Assembly (NCBI GenBank): GCA_016703425.1
Contig: JADJCA010000001.1
Coordinates: forward strand, 868,001-932,000
Source of the DNA: Myxococcales bacterium
GTDB lineage: Bacteria; Myxococcota_A; Polyangia; Polyangiales; Polyangiaceae
Direction: 5' to 3'
Length of the DNA: 64,000 nt
A model generated the notes under the pieces. It saw only the letters and a program-made list of their open reading frames with translations. It ran no database searches and was not told the DNA's origin. Numbering within the stretch: position 1 is the first letter of the stretch; every line of letters begins with the position of its first letter. The position numbers and the translations under genes are program-made. Below, piece by piece: positions 28,978-37,400 of the stretch.

Positions 28978-30309
28978 ATGCGTGCTACACAGGCGTGCAT
29001 GGAATCGAGTTGGGTCATCGTCGGCCTGGTCGCCGCCGCGCTCGCCATCCAAGGCCTCTGGACGCTCATGCGCCGGCGCCGAGAAAAGAAGGCTGTCGCG
29101 ACGCTCGATGACATGTCGGCGCTGGGCGAGCTCGTGCCCGACACGCTTCACCCCGTCGTCGACGTGTCTCGATGCATCGCGTCGGGCGCATGCGTGCAGG
29201 CTTGCCCGGAGAAGAACGTCCTCGAGGTCATCGCGGGCAGAGCGACGCTTATCAACCCGCTCGCGTGCGTGGGACACGCCGCGTGCGTGGCGGCCTGCCC
29301 CGTGAAGGCGCTCAAGGTCGTCTTTGGCAGCGCCACGCGCGGCGTCGAGTTGCCGCTCGTGGATCCAAACTTCCAAACCTCACGTCCCGGGCTCTACGTC
29401 ATCGGCGAGCTCGCCGGCATGGGCCTCATCCGAAACGCCGTGCGTCAAGGGCGGCAGGCGGCTGACCACGTTGCCTCGGGTTCGCGGCGCGGCGGCGGAG
29501 AGGTCTACGACGCGATCGTCGTAGGCGCCGGCCCCGCCGGTGTGAGCGCGACCTTGCGCTTGCTGGAGGCCAAGCTCCGCGTGCTCCTCTTGGACCGCGA
29601 GGGGCTCGGTGGAACGATCCTCCACTACCCACGCGCGAAGGTGGTCATGACGGGCGCGCTCGAGTTTCCTCTCATCGGCACCGTCAAGAAGAAGAAGATG
29701 AGCAAGGAGCAGCTGATGGATCTGTGGGCTGACATCCACGAGAAAGCCAAGCTGCCGATGCAGACGGGAACGTTGGTCGAGGGCGTGACCGACCGTCCCG
29801 ATGGCACGTGGGAGCTCGCCACGAGCCAGGGGAGCTTCCGCGCCGCGAATGTGTTCCTCGCCCTCGGGCGGCGCGGGACGCCGCGCAAGCTCGGTGTTCC
29901 GGGCGAGGAGTCGGCCCACGTGCACTACCGGCTCCTCGAGCCCCGTGAGTTTCAAGGCAAGCACGTGCTCGTGGTGGGCGGCGGCAACAGCGCCGTCGAA
30001 AATGCGCTGTCTTTGGCCGACGCCGGCGGGTGCGCGTCGGTTTCGATTAGCTACCGACGGGCAGCGTTCGCGCGGTGTCGCGCGGAAAACCGAAAGCGAA
30101 TCGACGAGTGCATCGCCCAGGGCCTCGTGAAGCCCCTCATGCCCAGCGAGCTGGTGCGCGTCGCGCCGGGTCAGGTCGAGCTTACGGCCGAAGGAAAGTC
30201 GCTGACGTTACCAAACGATGCCGTGATCGTTCAGATAGGAGGCACGGCTCCTGCGGAACTCCTGGCAAAATTCGGGGTCGAGCTCGTCACCAAGCGCGGT
30301 GAGGCCTGA
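28978..30309 (+). CDS. Membrane-anchored ferredoxin / FAD-NAD(P) oxidoreductase
   Basis: A 443-residue flavoprotein. One membrane helix near the N-terminus (WVIVGLVAAALAIQGLW) precedes a two-cluster ferredoxin domain (about 58-115), then a thioredoxin-reductase-like FAD/NAD(P) domain with VVGAGPAGVSA (FAD, 182-192) and VLVVGGGNSAVENA (NAD(P), about 330). Both ferredoxin motifs lack their second cysteine: C66-x5-C72-x3-C76 and C97-x5-C103-x3-C107, as in 3Fe-4S sites. The segment NFQTSRPGLYVIGELAGMG (131-149), which normally closes this fold, lies before the FAD motif here. A start at base 28,999 is also possible. It probably feeds electrons to a membrane acceptor; the cytochrome operon begins 120 bases downstream. 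Confidence 0.85.
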   Translation: MRATQACMESSWVIVGLVAAALAIQGLWTLMRRRREKKAVATLDDMSALGELVPDTLHPVVDVSRCIASGACVQACPEKNVLEVIAGRATLINPLACVGHAACVAACPVKALKVVFGSATRGVELPLVDPNFQTSRPGLYVIGELAGMGLIRNAVRQGRQAADHVASGSRRGGGEVYDAIVVGAGPAGVSATLRLLEAKLRVLLLDREGLGGTILHYPRAKVVMTGALEFPLIGTVKKKKMSKEQLMDLWADIHEKAKLPMQTGTLVEGVTDRPDGTWELATSQGSFRAANVFLALGRRGTPRKLGVPGEESAHVHYRLLEPREFQGKHVLVVGGGNSAVENALSLADAGGCASVSISYRRAAFARCRAENRKRIDECIAQGLVKPLMPSELVRVAPGQVELTAEGKSLTLPNDAVIVQIGGTAPAELLAKFGVELVTKRGEA

Positions 30310-30330
30310 GTGGCGACAATCCGCCCCGCC

Positions 30331-30372
30331 CGTAACAACGCAAAGTTGCAGTAATAATGAGGGGTAATATCC
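30331..30372 (+). promoter_or_regulatory. AT-rich leader upstream of the cytochrome operon
   Basis: A rare A/T-rich block in this GC-rich sequence, with TTGCAG, GTAATAAT and TAATAT, lies 60-100 bases before the 17-haem gene. TTGCAG and TAATAT are only 13 bases apart, too close for a standard sigma-70 pair, so an alternative sigma factor or other -35 is possible. Confidence 0.28.
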
Positions 30373-30429
30373 GACGAACTTGACGCCCGTTTGCCTGCTC
30401 CACGCCCCGCGTCGGTACGTCCCAGACCG

Positions 30430-31746
30430 ATGAGCCCGCCTACGCTCCTTTCCCGCCATGCACCGCTCGTGGGTGCGTTGGCGTTGGCGGCGGGCCTCGC
30501 CCTCGGCGCCTGCGGCCGAACGGTTGATTTTCACGAGACTGGCGAGGTCAAATCTCAACTCTGCGTCTCGTGTCACCAAGGCGCCTACGACGCCACACGC
30601 AACCCGAAACATGCAGGGCTGTTCCCTACAACCTGCAACGATTGCCACGGGACGGTTCAGTGGGTCCCCGCCAAGGCGCTCAAACACGAGTGGTTCCCCC
30701 TTAGGAACCGCCATGCATCGGCGACCTGCACCGACTGCCACACCAAGGGGTTCCAACCGGGCGCGACCCCGAACAAGTGCGTCGGCTGTCACCAGAAGGA
30801 CTTCGACGCGGCGAAAGCGCCGCCGCACGCGGGCTACTCGACCGACTGCGCCTCGTGCCACACCGATCAAGGCTGGCGCCCCGCGAGCTTTGAGCATCCG
30901 TGGGCGCTCGAAGGCGCGCACACCAAGGTCTCTTGCTTCAATTGCCACACGGGCACGCCGCCTACGTTCAAGGGTACGCCGAAGGATTGCGTAGGCTGTC
31001 ACGCCGACGACCACAAGAACGCGCCGTTCCCCAACCACGCGACCTTCGCGACGACGTGCACCGATTGCCACAACACGACCGCGTGGAAACCCTTCGTCCA
31101 CGCCTACCCGCTTGATGGCGCCCACAAGACGGCGAACTGCACCGGCTGCCACACCGGGAACCCACCGAAGTACAAGGGCACCGCGAAGGACTGCGTCGCT
31201 TGCCACGCCGACGACCAGAAGAACGCGCCGTTCCCGGGCCACGCGACGTTCCCTGCAACCTGCACGAATTGCCACAACACCGCGGCGTGGAAGCCGTTCG
31301 TCCACGCGTCCCCCCTTACCGGTGCGCACACGACGGCGGCCTGCAACGGCTGCCACACGGGAACGCCAGCCGTTTACAAAGGCACGGCGACGGCCTGCGC
31401 GTCGTGCCACCTCGCGGACTACCAAGGGAGCCCCTACCCAGGGCACTCGGCGTTTCCGCAGACGTGCCTCGATTGCCACACCACGGGGGCCTGGAAGCCG
31501 GCCGTCGGCGGCGCCCATCCCGACAGCAAGTTCCGGATCTCGAGCGGCTCCCACAACAAGCCTTGCCTCTCGTGCCACAACGCGAGCCTCGGCTCTTCCG
31601 TCGGCGGTGCGAACACCGACTGCGTCTCATGCCATTCGCGCGCGAAGTACGACGCCATCGGCGAACACCGGAACAACCCGCAATACCCGAAGGGCGCCGC
31701 ACCTGCGAACTTCTGCCTTGATTGCCATCCAACAGGAAGAAACTGA
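30430..31746 (+). CDS. 17-haem c-type cytochrome lipoprotein
   Basis: A 438-residue lipoprotein (lipobox ALGAC) with 17 CXXCH haem-binding motifs and no other domain. Examples are CVSCH, CNDCH, CTDCH, CVGCH, CFNCH and the final CLDCH. Many extra histidines can serve as distal ligands. A 68-residue unit with three haems repeats (about residues 172-307). As a lipoprotein it could sit on the periplasmic face or on the outer surface. It is the first gene of a tightly spaced operon: its stop overlaps the next start (TGATG). It is a likely electron carrier or terminal reductase. Confidence 0.93.
   Translation: MSPPTLLSRHAPLVGALALAAGLALGACGRTVDFHETGEVKSQLCVSCHQGAYDATRNPKHAGLFPTTCNDCHGTVQWVPAKALKHEWFPLRNRHASATCTDCHTKGFQPGATPNKCVGCHQKDFDAAKAPPHAGYSTDCASCHTDQGWRPASFEHPWALEGAHTKVSCFNCHTGTPPTFKGTPKDCVGCHADDHKNAPFPNHATFATTCTDCHNTTAWKPFVHAYPLDGAHKTANCTGCHTGNPPKYKGTAKDCVACHADDQKNAPFPGHATFPATCTNCHNTAAWKPFVHASPLTGAHTTAACNGCHTGTPAVYKGTATACASCHLADYQGSPYPGHSAFPQTCLDCHTTGAWKPAVGGAHPDSKFRISSGSHNKPCLSCHNASLGSSVGGANTDCVSCHSRAKYDAIGEHRNNPQYPKGAAPANFCLDCHPTGRN
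30943..31350 (+). repeat. 204-base tandem repeat within the 17-haem gene
   Basis: Two full 204-base units, with a partial third, encode near-identical 68-residue blocks: CHTGxPP, YKGT, DCVxCHADD, NAPFP, HATF, CHNTxAWKPF and AHxTAxC. Each contributes three haems. The spacing of the CHTG codon is exactly 204 bases between copies. This indicates growth of the haem chain by internal duplication. Confidence 0.88.
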
Positions 31747-32783
31747 TGAGCGTTGCCCGCCGACAGAACGACGAAGCTCAGGTGCCCAGCGAACGCACTC
31801 GCGCAAAGTTGGACTCGCTCGCGACGCTCCTTGAGCCCGCGACCCTCCCGCCGCCGGCTCCCCTCACGGTCCCGGCGCCGCAGCCGGGCCTCGTCTCTGG
31901 CGTCCGGCGCCGCGCGGATCTGCCGAAGGGCGAACCCCGCTCCTACGCCATGTGGATCACCACGGTCCTCGTGTTGGCGCTGGCCGGCGCCCTCGCGGCG
32001 CGCGGCTACGGCTACTACGTCCTCGGCGCGGAGGCGCGGCTCGACCACGCCGACCACCGCATTCTCAGCTCCACGGGCTTCCTGGGTCAGGGCTACGGCG
32101 TCGTCGGCACCGGACTCATCGTCCTCAATCTCCTCTACCTCGTGCGCCGTCGCCTCGCGAAGTGGGCCCTCGGGTCCATGACGCTTTGGCTCAACATGCA
32201 CGTGTTCACGGGCCTCACGGGCAGCGTGCTCATCCTATTTCACTCGGCGTGTCACCTTCGAACGACCATCGCCGTCGTGACCGGCGCGAGCCTCGCCGTC
32301 GTGGTCGCCACGGGCCTCGTCGGTCGGTACCTCTACGCGCTGCGGCCCACCGGAACGCTAACGCTCGAGCAACGGCTCGAGCAACTGAGCGCGATGTTCC
32401 CCGACTTCGTGACAGCGGTGCGCGGCATCCTCGCGCGCTCCACGCTCAAGCACGTCGCCGCCGACCCGTCGCTCTTCACGGTGCTCTTGATGGTTCCTCG
32501 CTGGGTCGTTGAAGCGCGGCGCCGTCGTCGCGCCGTTCGCCTTGCCGCCCGCAGCGACGCGCAACTGCAGCGTGTGAGCGCGAGCGAAACGGAGTTCGTG
32601 GCCAGCATGGTGGGCGAAGTGTGCGGTCTCGCGGCCGGCGAAATCGACGCCCTCGCCGGCGGCGCGCTCCTACGCACGTGGCGCGGCCTCCACCGGTTCA
32701 TGGCCATCCTCATGCTCCTCGCCGTCGCCATTCACATCGGGGTGGCGTGGCACTACGGCTACCGCTGGATCTTCTCGGACTGA
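31746..32783 (+). CDS. b-type cytochrome-like membrane protein
   Basis: A 345-residue membrane protein. A Pro-rich cytosolic N-terminus (1-65) precedes about five membrane helices at roughly 69-90, 115-135, 150-175, 178-195 and 315-340. Histidines fall inside helices where haem b ligands would be expected: LNMHVFTGLTGSVLILFHSACH and GLHRFMAILMLLAVAIHIGVAWH. The soluble stretch between (about 200-310) is helical and charged. No CXXCH is present. Being coupled to the multihaem genes, the best guess is a quinol-oxidising or electron-handover subunit in the inner membrane. Family assignment (cytochrome b561/ferric-reductase type) is by histidine pattern only. Confidence 0.78.
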   Translation: MSVARRQNDEAQVPSERTRAKLDSLATLLEPATLPPPAPLTVPAPQPGLVSGVRRRADLPKGEPRSYAMWITTVLVLALAGALAARGYGYYVLGAEARLDHADHRILSSTGFLGQGYGVVGTGLIVLNLLYLVRRRLAKWALGSMTLWLNMHVFTGLTGSVLILFHSACHLRTTIAVVTGASLAVVVATGLVGRYLYALRPTGTLTLEQRLEQLSAMFPDFVTAVRGILARSTLKHVAADPSLFTVLLMVPRWVVEARRRRRAVRLAARSDAQLQRVSASETEFVASMVGEVCGLAAGEIDALAGGALLRTWRGLHRFMAILMLLAVAIHIGVAWHYGYRWIFSD

Positions 32784-32787
32784 TTCA

Positions 32788-34626
32788 TTGGGCCAGTTCG
32801 CTCGCCGCGCGTTCGCGCTCATCGTTCTTTTGAGCTCGCTCCTCTTGGCGCTGCCGGCGCGTGCGCAGCTCCTGTCGCCGGGGCCTCTGTCGAAGGCGCA
32901 CGCCGGCGCCGAAGGCGACGACCGGTGCAACGACTGCCACGCCTCCGGCAAGCGCATCGACACGGCGAGCTGCGTCAACAAGTGCCACAGCGACCTCGGG
33001 GCTCGCATCAGCGCCGGCCAGGGGCTCCACGGCCGCGAGTACAAAGGAAAAGCCTGCGAGAGCTGCCACTCGGACCACCTCGGGCGCAACGCGCGCCTCG
33101 TCAGGTGGGATCCCAAGCAGCTGAACCACGCGCAGACGGGGTGGCCGCTCGAGAACGGCCACAAGGCCGTGGCCTGCGAGAAGTGCCACAACAAGTCCAA
33201 CGCCCGCGGAGCGCCCACGTACCTCGGTCTCGGGACCAGCTGCGCGAGCTGCCACAAGGATCAGCACGAGGGGCGCTTCGGTGCAACCTGCAACCAATGC
33301 CACAACGACGTGTCCTGGAAGAAGGTCAAGCTCGACGGCTTCAACCACGACCTCGCGCACTTCCCGCTTAGGGGTTCACACCAAAAGGTGACGTGCGAGA
33401 AGTGCCACCACGAGCCACCGCAATACAAGGGCATTGACTCGGCGACCTGCGCTAGCTGCCACAAGGATCCCCACGCGGGAAAGCTCGGCCCCAAGTGCGC
33501 AAGTTGCCACAACGAAGACTCCTGGAAGAAGGTTCGCTTCTCCGGCGTCGGCCACCCGGGCGTCAGCCTCGGTGGCGGGCACGCAAGGGTCGCCTGCGGC
33601 ACGTGCCACGACAAGGGCAACCAACTTGCGCCCTCCAAGGGCAGCGAGTGCGCGTCGTGCCACAGGCCGGTGCACGAAGCGCCCTTCGGCCGTGGCTGCG
33701 GCAGCTGCCACGGGAACATCGCGTGGCTCAACTTGCCGCGGCCGGTGGGGCTCGCGGCCCACAGCAAGACCGCCTACCCGCTGACGGGAGAACACAAGGA
33801 AACGCCCTGCGCCTCGTGCCACAAGCCCACGCTGCCCGCGCAGGCCCGCTACCGGGATCTTCAATTTGCAGAATGCAAGGACTGCCACAAGGACTCACAC
33901 AACGGTGAATTCCAGGCCCGCGGCGGTGGCGAGTGCAAGGCCTGTCACGCGACCTCGGGATTTCGTCCGGCGCTCTTCGGTGTCGCGCTTCACGGTTCAA
34001 CCAAGTTTCCCCTGACGGGCCTTCACTCGGTGGTGGCCTGCAGCGGATGCCACACCGGCGCGCGACCTCGGCTCGACCATCGCGTGAGCAAGCAGGCTTG
34101 TGCCGACTGTCACGAGAACCCGCACGGAGCCCAATTCGCGACCGAGATGGCCAAGGGTGGCTGCGGCCAGTGCCACCAGACGAGCGGGTGGAACAACCCG
34201 AAGATCGACCACTCCACGTGGCCGCTCTCAGGAGCGCACGCGCAGGCCGCGTGCGAGGGGTGCCACAAGCCCTCCAAGGAAGACAAGACGCTGGGCAAAG
34301 GCGCGAGCTATCGCGGCGTGCCTCGCGCCTGCGGCGGATGCCACGACGACACCCATGCCGGGCAATTCAGGACGTCGGCACCTGTGCGCGAATGCGATTT
34401 CTGCCACAGCACAACGGCCTTCAAGGTCCCCGCCTTCGAACACGGGCAGAAGACCCGCTACCCGCTCACCGGCGGTCACGCGAAGGCCAAATGCGACGGG
34501 TGCCACCTCAAGGAAACGCTGACCAGCGGCGCCGTCGCCGTCCGCTATCGCTTGCCGTCAACGGACTGCCGGACGTGCCACGCGAACCCCCATGACAAAG
34601 CGCTCGGCGGCGGAGGTCCCAAGTGA
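32788..34626 (+). CDS. 23-haem c-type cytochrome
   Basis: A 612-residue exported protein with a cleavable signal peptide (cut near ALPARAQ) and a TTG start four bases past the previous gene. It holds 22 CXXCH motifs and one CX3CH (CVNKCH, about residues 62-67), so up to 23 haems. The motifs are evenly spread, with frequent repeats of the pattern CASCHKDxHxG and AYPLTGxHKxxxCxxCH. The protein is mostly haem domain, with little room for a separate catalytic site. Likely periplasmic or surface, forming a long haem wire. Its stop overlaps the GTG of the next gene (GTGA). Confidence 0.93.
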   Translation: MGQFARRAFALIVLLSSLLLALPARAQLLSPGPLSKAHAGAEGDDRCNDCHASGKRIDTASCVNKCHSDLGARISAGQGLHGREYKGKACESCHSDHLGRNARLVRWDPKQLNHAQTGWPLENGHKAVACEKCHNKSNARGAPTYLGLGTSCASCHKDQHEGRFGATCNQCHNDVSWKKVKLDGFNHDLAHFPLRGSHQKVTCEKCHHEPPQYKGIDSATCASCHKDPHAGKLGPKCASCHNEDSWKKVRFSGVGHPGVSLGGGHARVACGTCHDKGNQLAPSKGSECASCHRPVHEAPFGRGCGSCHGNIAWLNLPRPVGLAAHSKTAYPLTGEHKETPCASCHKPTLPAQARYRDLQFAECKDCHKDSHNGEFQARGGGECKACHATSGFRPALFGVALHGSTKFPLTGLHSVVACSGCHTGARPRLDHRVSKQACADCHENPHGAQFATEMAKGGCGQCHQTSGWNNPKIDHSTWPLSGAHAQAACEGCHKPSKEDKTLGKGASYRGVPRACGGCHDDTHAGQFRTSAPVRECDFCHSTTAFKVPAFEHGQKTRYPLTGGHAKAKCDGCHLKETLTSGAVAVRYRLPSTDCRTCHANPHDKALGGGGPK

Positions 34627-35604
34627 TTCGCCTCCCCTCCCCGGCGCTTCTGCACGCGCTCGTCGCGAGCCTCGTTGCGCTCGCGCTTTCGTCAACATCC
34701 TGGGCCGACGCGCCGCCACCACCGCCGGCGCGAGCGGCGCCTGCAACCGCGGCCGCGGCGCCGCCTCCAACGGCTGCGCCGCCGGCACCGGCGGCTGCGA
34801 CCACGGGCAAGAACATCGCCGACGCCGTCCCCTGCAGCGCGTGCCACTCGACGGTCGCTTGGCGCCAGAGCGACGCGCGTGGCGCCGGCGGCTTCGATCA
34901 CTCCACGACGGGTTTCCCGCTGACGGGTCAACATCAGGTGACTGCTTGCAACCAGTGCCACGGCGGTCAGCCGGTCAAGCGGGCGTGCAACAGCTGCCAT
35001 GAGGACGTCCATCGTGGTCGCTTGTCGCGAAGCTGCGACGAGTGCCATTCGGCCGCCGGCTGGCAGGTGACCAAGGCCATCGACATCCACCGGAAGACGC
35101 GGTTTCCGCTCACCGGCATGCATACGCTTGCAGACTGCAGTCAATGCCACCAGCGAAGCGGCGATCACCAGTGGACCACGGCCCCGGTGGAGTGTTTCGC
35201 CTGCCACGGGAAGGAATACGGACGCACCGACATCCGGCCGGTGCATACGGGGACGACCCTCACGGCGCCCTTCCCGCGCGACTGCAGCCAATGCCATCGC
35301 TCCATCGCGTGGGTCCCCGCGCTCTTCAAGGCGAGCCTCGTGACAGCGGCGGCACCGGCGGCGCTCTCCGGGCGCCGGTGAGGTCGCGCCGCGAGGCCAC
35401 GACCTCCGATTCCCCATCTCCTTCGGGCCGCACCGGACGGCCGCGTGCTCCGACTGCCATTCGAACCTCGCCGCGCCTCGCTCCGTGCGGTGCGTTGGCT
35501 GCCACGCGCACGACCCCGCTCGCCTGGTCGCTCAACACAAGGGCCCCATGGCAACAGGGGGCGCCTCCTGCTTGAGCTGTCACCTCGGGGGGGCCCGCCG
35601 ATGA
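34623..35604 (+). CDS. 10-haem c-type cytochrome, interrupted by one frameshift
   Basis: About 326 residues when read through. It has a signal peptide (cut near SSTSWADA), a Pro/Ala-rich linker (28-62) and seven CXXCH motifs in the first frame, ending in a stop at base 35,381. One frame over, without interruption, come GHDLRFPISFGPHRTAACSD and three more haem motifs (CSDCH, CVGCH, CLSCH), with a stop at 35,604 that overlaps the start of the next gene (ATGA). One extra base near 35,350-35,380 would explain the break. The overlap and continuing haem motifs strongly suggest that the longer form is the native one. Confidence 0.82.
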
Positions 35605-37382
35605 CGGCAACGCGACACCTCCTCATCGTCGCGGCCGCAGCGGTCGTGTCGTGCGCCTCAGCGAGCCCGCTCTCCGCAGCGCCCAAGAGGCGGCCGAAGC
35701 CCGCTGCCAAGCCCGCGGAGGCGGCTCCCGCGCCCTCCGAGGCGACGCCGGCCGCGCCGACGCCGAAGCGAACGGGCCGCGTGGAGGTGGTCGTTGTCGA
35801 TGTCGCCGGTGATCTCGTCTACGTGAAGCCCGGCGCAGCGATGGGCGTTCGTCGCGGCACGAGCGTGACGTTGCGGAACAAGCGCTACAAGGTCGTCGGC
35901 TCCACGGCGTCCTACGCCGTCATCGTTGGCGCCGCCGACGGCCTCAAGGAGAACGACAAGGGCGCCGCGGCCAGCTCGGAAGAAGCGGAAGAGCAACGGA
36001 CTGCCCTTGCCCCGCCGCAGCCTCTCGGCGCATTTCAGAACGTGTGGCCCGCCGCCGTGGCGCCCGCGTCGACGCAACGCCCCCGTTATGTGCCGCTCGG
36101 TGAGGTGAGTCGCGGCTCGGGTGCTTACCGGATCCTGCTCTCGTCGTCGGGCATGGCGCTGTTGCCCTTCGACGAGCGGTCGACGGGGGTCGCGCGCGGC
36201 GAGCTTAGGGCCCGCGTGCATGCTGCACCTTTTTCGGCGCCGCGCACGCTCGACCTCGACGCCGCCGTGCAAGGCTACGCTGCGCCGGACCTCTCGGCGC
36301 GCGAGGGCTCACGACCGCTCGTTCGCGTTCGCGAGCTCCTCCTCGGCTACGGACGACCGAGCTCCTTTCGCGCGGGCCTCGGCCGAATGAGGTACGCGGC
36401 GGCGACGCTGGGCACGCTCGACGGCTTGCGGGCCGACGTGCCGCTCGGCGCTGGCTTCAGCGCAGGGGCCTTTGGTGGCCTATTGCCCGATCCGCTCACC
36501 GGTGGGGTGGCCGCCGACGCGCAGCGGTTTGGCGTCGATGCGCGGTACGCGGACACGTCGGCCTCGCTGCGTCCCGAGGTGGCGCTCGTCGGTCATGGCT
36601 CGACCTTCAAGGGACAGCTCGACGAGAAGCGCTTGAGCGCCATCGTCGGCCTCTACCCGGGTCAGTCGCGCCTCGGCGGGCACGCCGAGCTCTCGGGCTT
36701 CGAGTCGTCAAACCCGTGGAAGGCGTCACCGCTCGAGCTCACAGCCGCCGGCGTCGATGCATCGCTGCGTCTCGGCCCGGTCCAAGTGGGCGGTCGCTTC
36801 GACGTGCGCCAGCAAGAGCGCTCGGCGTACCTGGCGTCCTTCCTCCCTCTCTCGTGGTTCTGCGCGACAACGCTCGCGCCGGCCGCGGCCGGCACACCCG
36901 CGCGCGACGTTTGCGTCGACGGTCGCGGCAGCCAGCGCCTCCTGGAGGCTGCCGACGCCACACTCGAGCTTGGCAATTTTGGCATCGGTGTCGGCGGCAC
37001 CGCGCAGCAAACGAGCGGCGGCGGACCCAAAGCGCTCGGCGGATTCGCCAACGCGCGGCTCGTGCGCATCGCGCGGCACTTCCGCATCGAGGCGGCGGGA
37101 AACCTTTCGGCGGGGACGTACGTCGACCTCCTGGGCGCTTCCGCGGGGCCCGGACTTTCGGTCTTCGCCGATACGCTCGACGCATCGCTCTACTATCGCT
37201 TCGCTCAGCTCTCGTACCGGGCCGCGCCCGACACGACGCTCCGGCAACACGCCGCTGGCGCCATGTTCGTCCTCCTGCCCGCCTCCGAGTTCGTCCTGAC
37301 GCTTCAAGGCGAGGGGCAAACCGGCGACGACGTAAAGGCTGTGCTCGCGCTTATGAACGTGCTTTGGCGACCGCGCTTGTGA
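35601..37382 (+). CDS. Outer-membrane beta-barrel candidate of the cytochrome operon
   Basis: A 593-residue exported protein (signal peptide cut near AAVVSCASA). Residues 55-125 form a small SH3/OB-like beta domain (RVEVVVVDVAGDLVYVKPGAAM). The rest, from about 165, consists of alternating-residue amphipathic strands and short turns, ending NVLWRPRL, as in outer-membrane barrels, although the final residue is Leu rather than Phe. Two cysteines (about 425-445) may form a disulfide. It is coupled to the 10-haem gene (ATGA). By analogy with porin-cytochrome conduits it could hold a multihaem protein across the outer membrane. This role is inferred from operon context. Confidence 0.78.
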   Translation: MTATRHLLIVAAAAVVSCASASPLSAAPKRRPKPAAKPAEAAPAPSEATPAAPTPKRTGRVEVVVVDVAGDLVYVKPGAAMGVRRGTSVTLRNKRYKVVGSTASYAVIVGAADGLKENDKGAAASSEEAEEQRTALAPPQPLGAFQNVWPAAVAPASTQRPRYVPLGEVSRGSGAYRILLSSSGMALLPFDERSTGVARGELRARVHAAPFSAPRTLDLDAAVQGYAAPDLSAREGSRPLVRVRELLLGYGRPSSFRAGLGRMRYAAATLGTLDGLRADVPLGAGFSAGAFGGLLPDPLTGGVAADAQRFGVDARYADTSASLRPEVALVGHGSTFKGQLDEKRLSAIVGLYPGQSRLGGHAELSGFESSNPWKASPLELTAAGVDASLRLGPVQVGGRFDVRQQERSAYLASFLPLSWFCATTLAPAAAGTPARDVCVDGRGSQRLLEAADATLELGNFGIGVGGTAQQTSGGGPKALGGFANARLVRIARHFRIEAAGNLSAGTYVDLLGASAGPGLSVFADTLDASLYYRFAQLSYRAAPDTTLRQHAAGAMFVLLPASEFVLTLQGEGQTGDDVKAVLALMNVLWRPRL

Positions 37383-37400
37383 GCGAGCCCGCCGCGGTCT

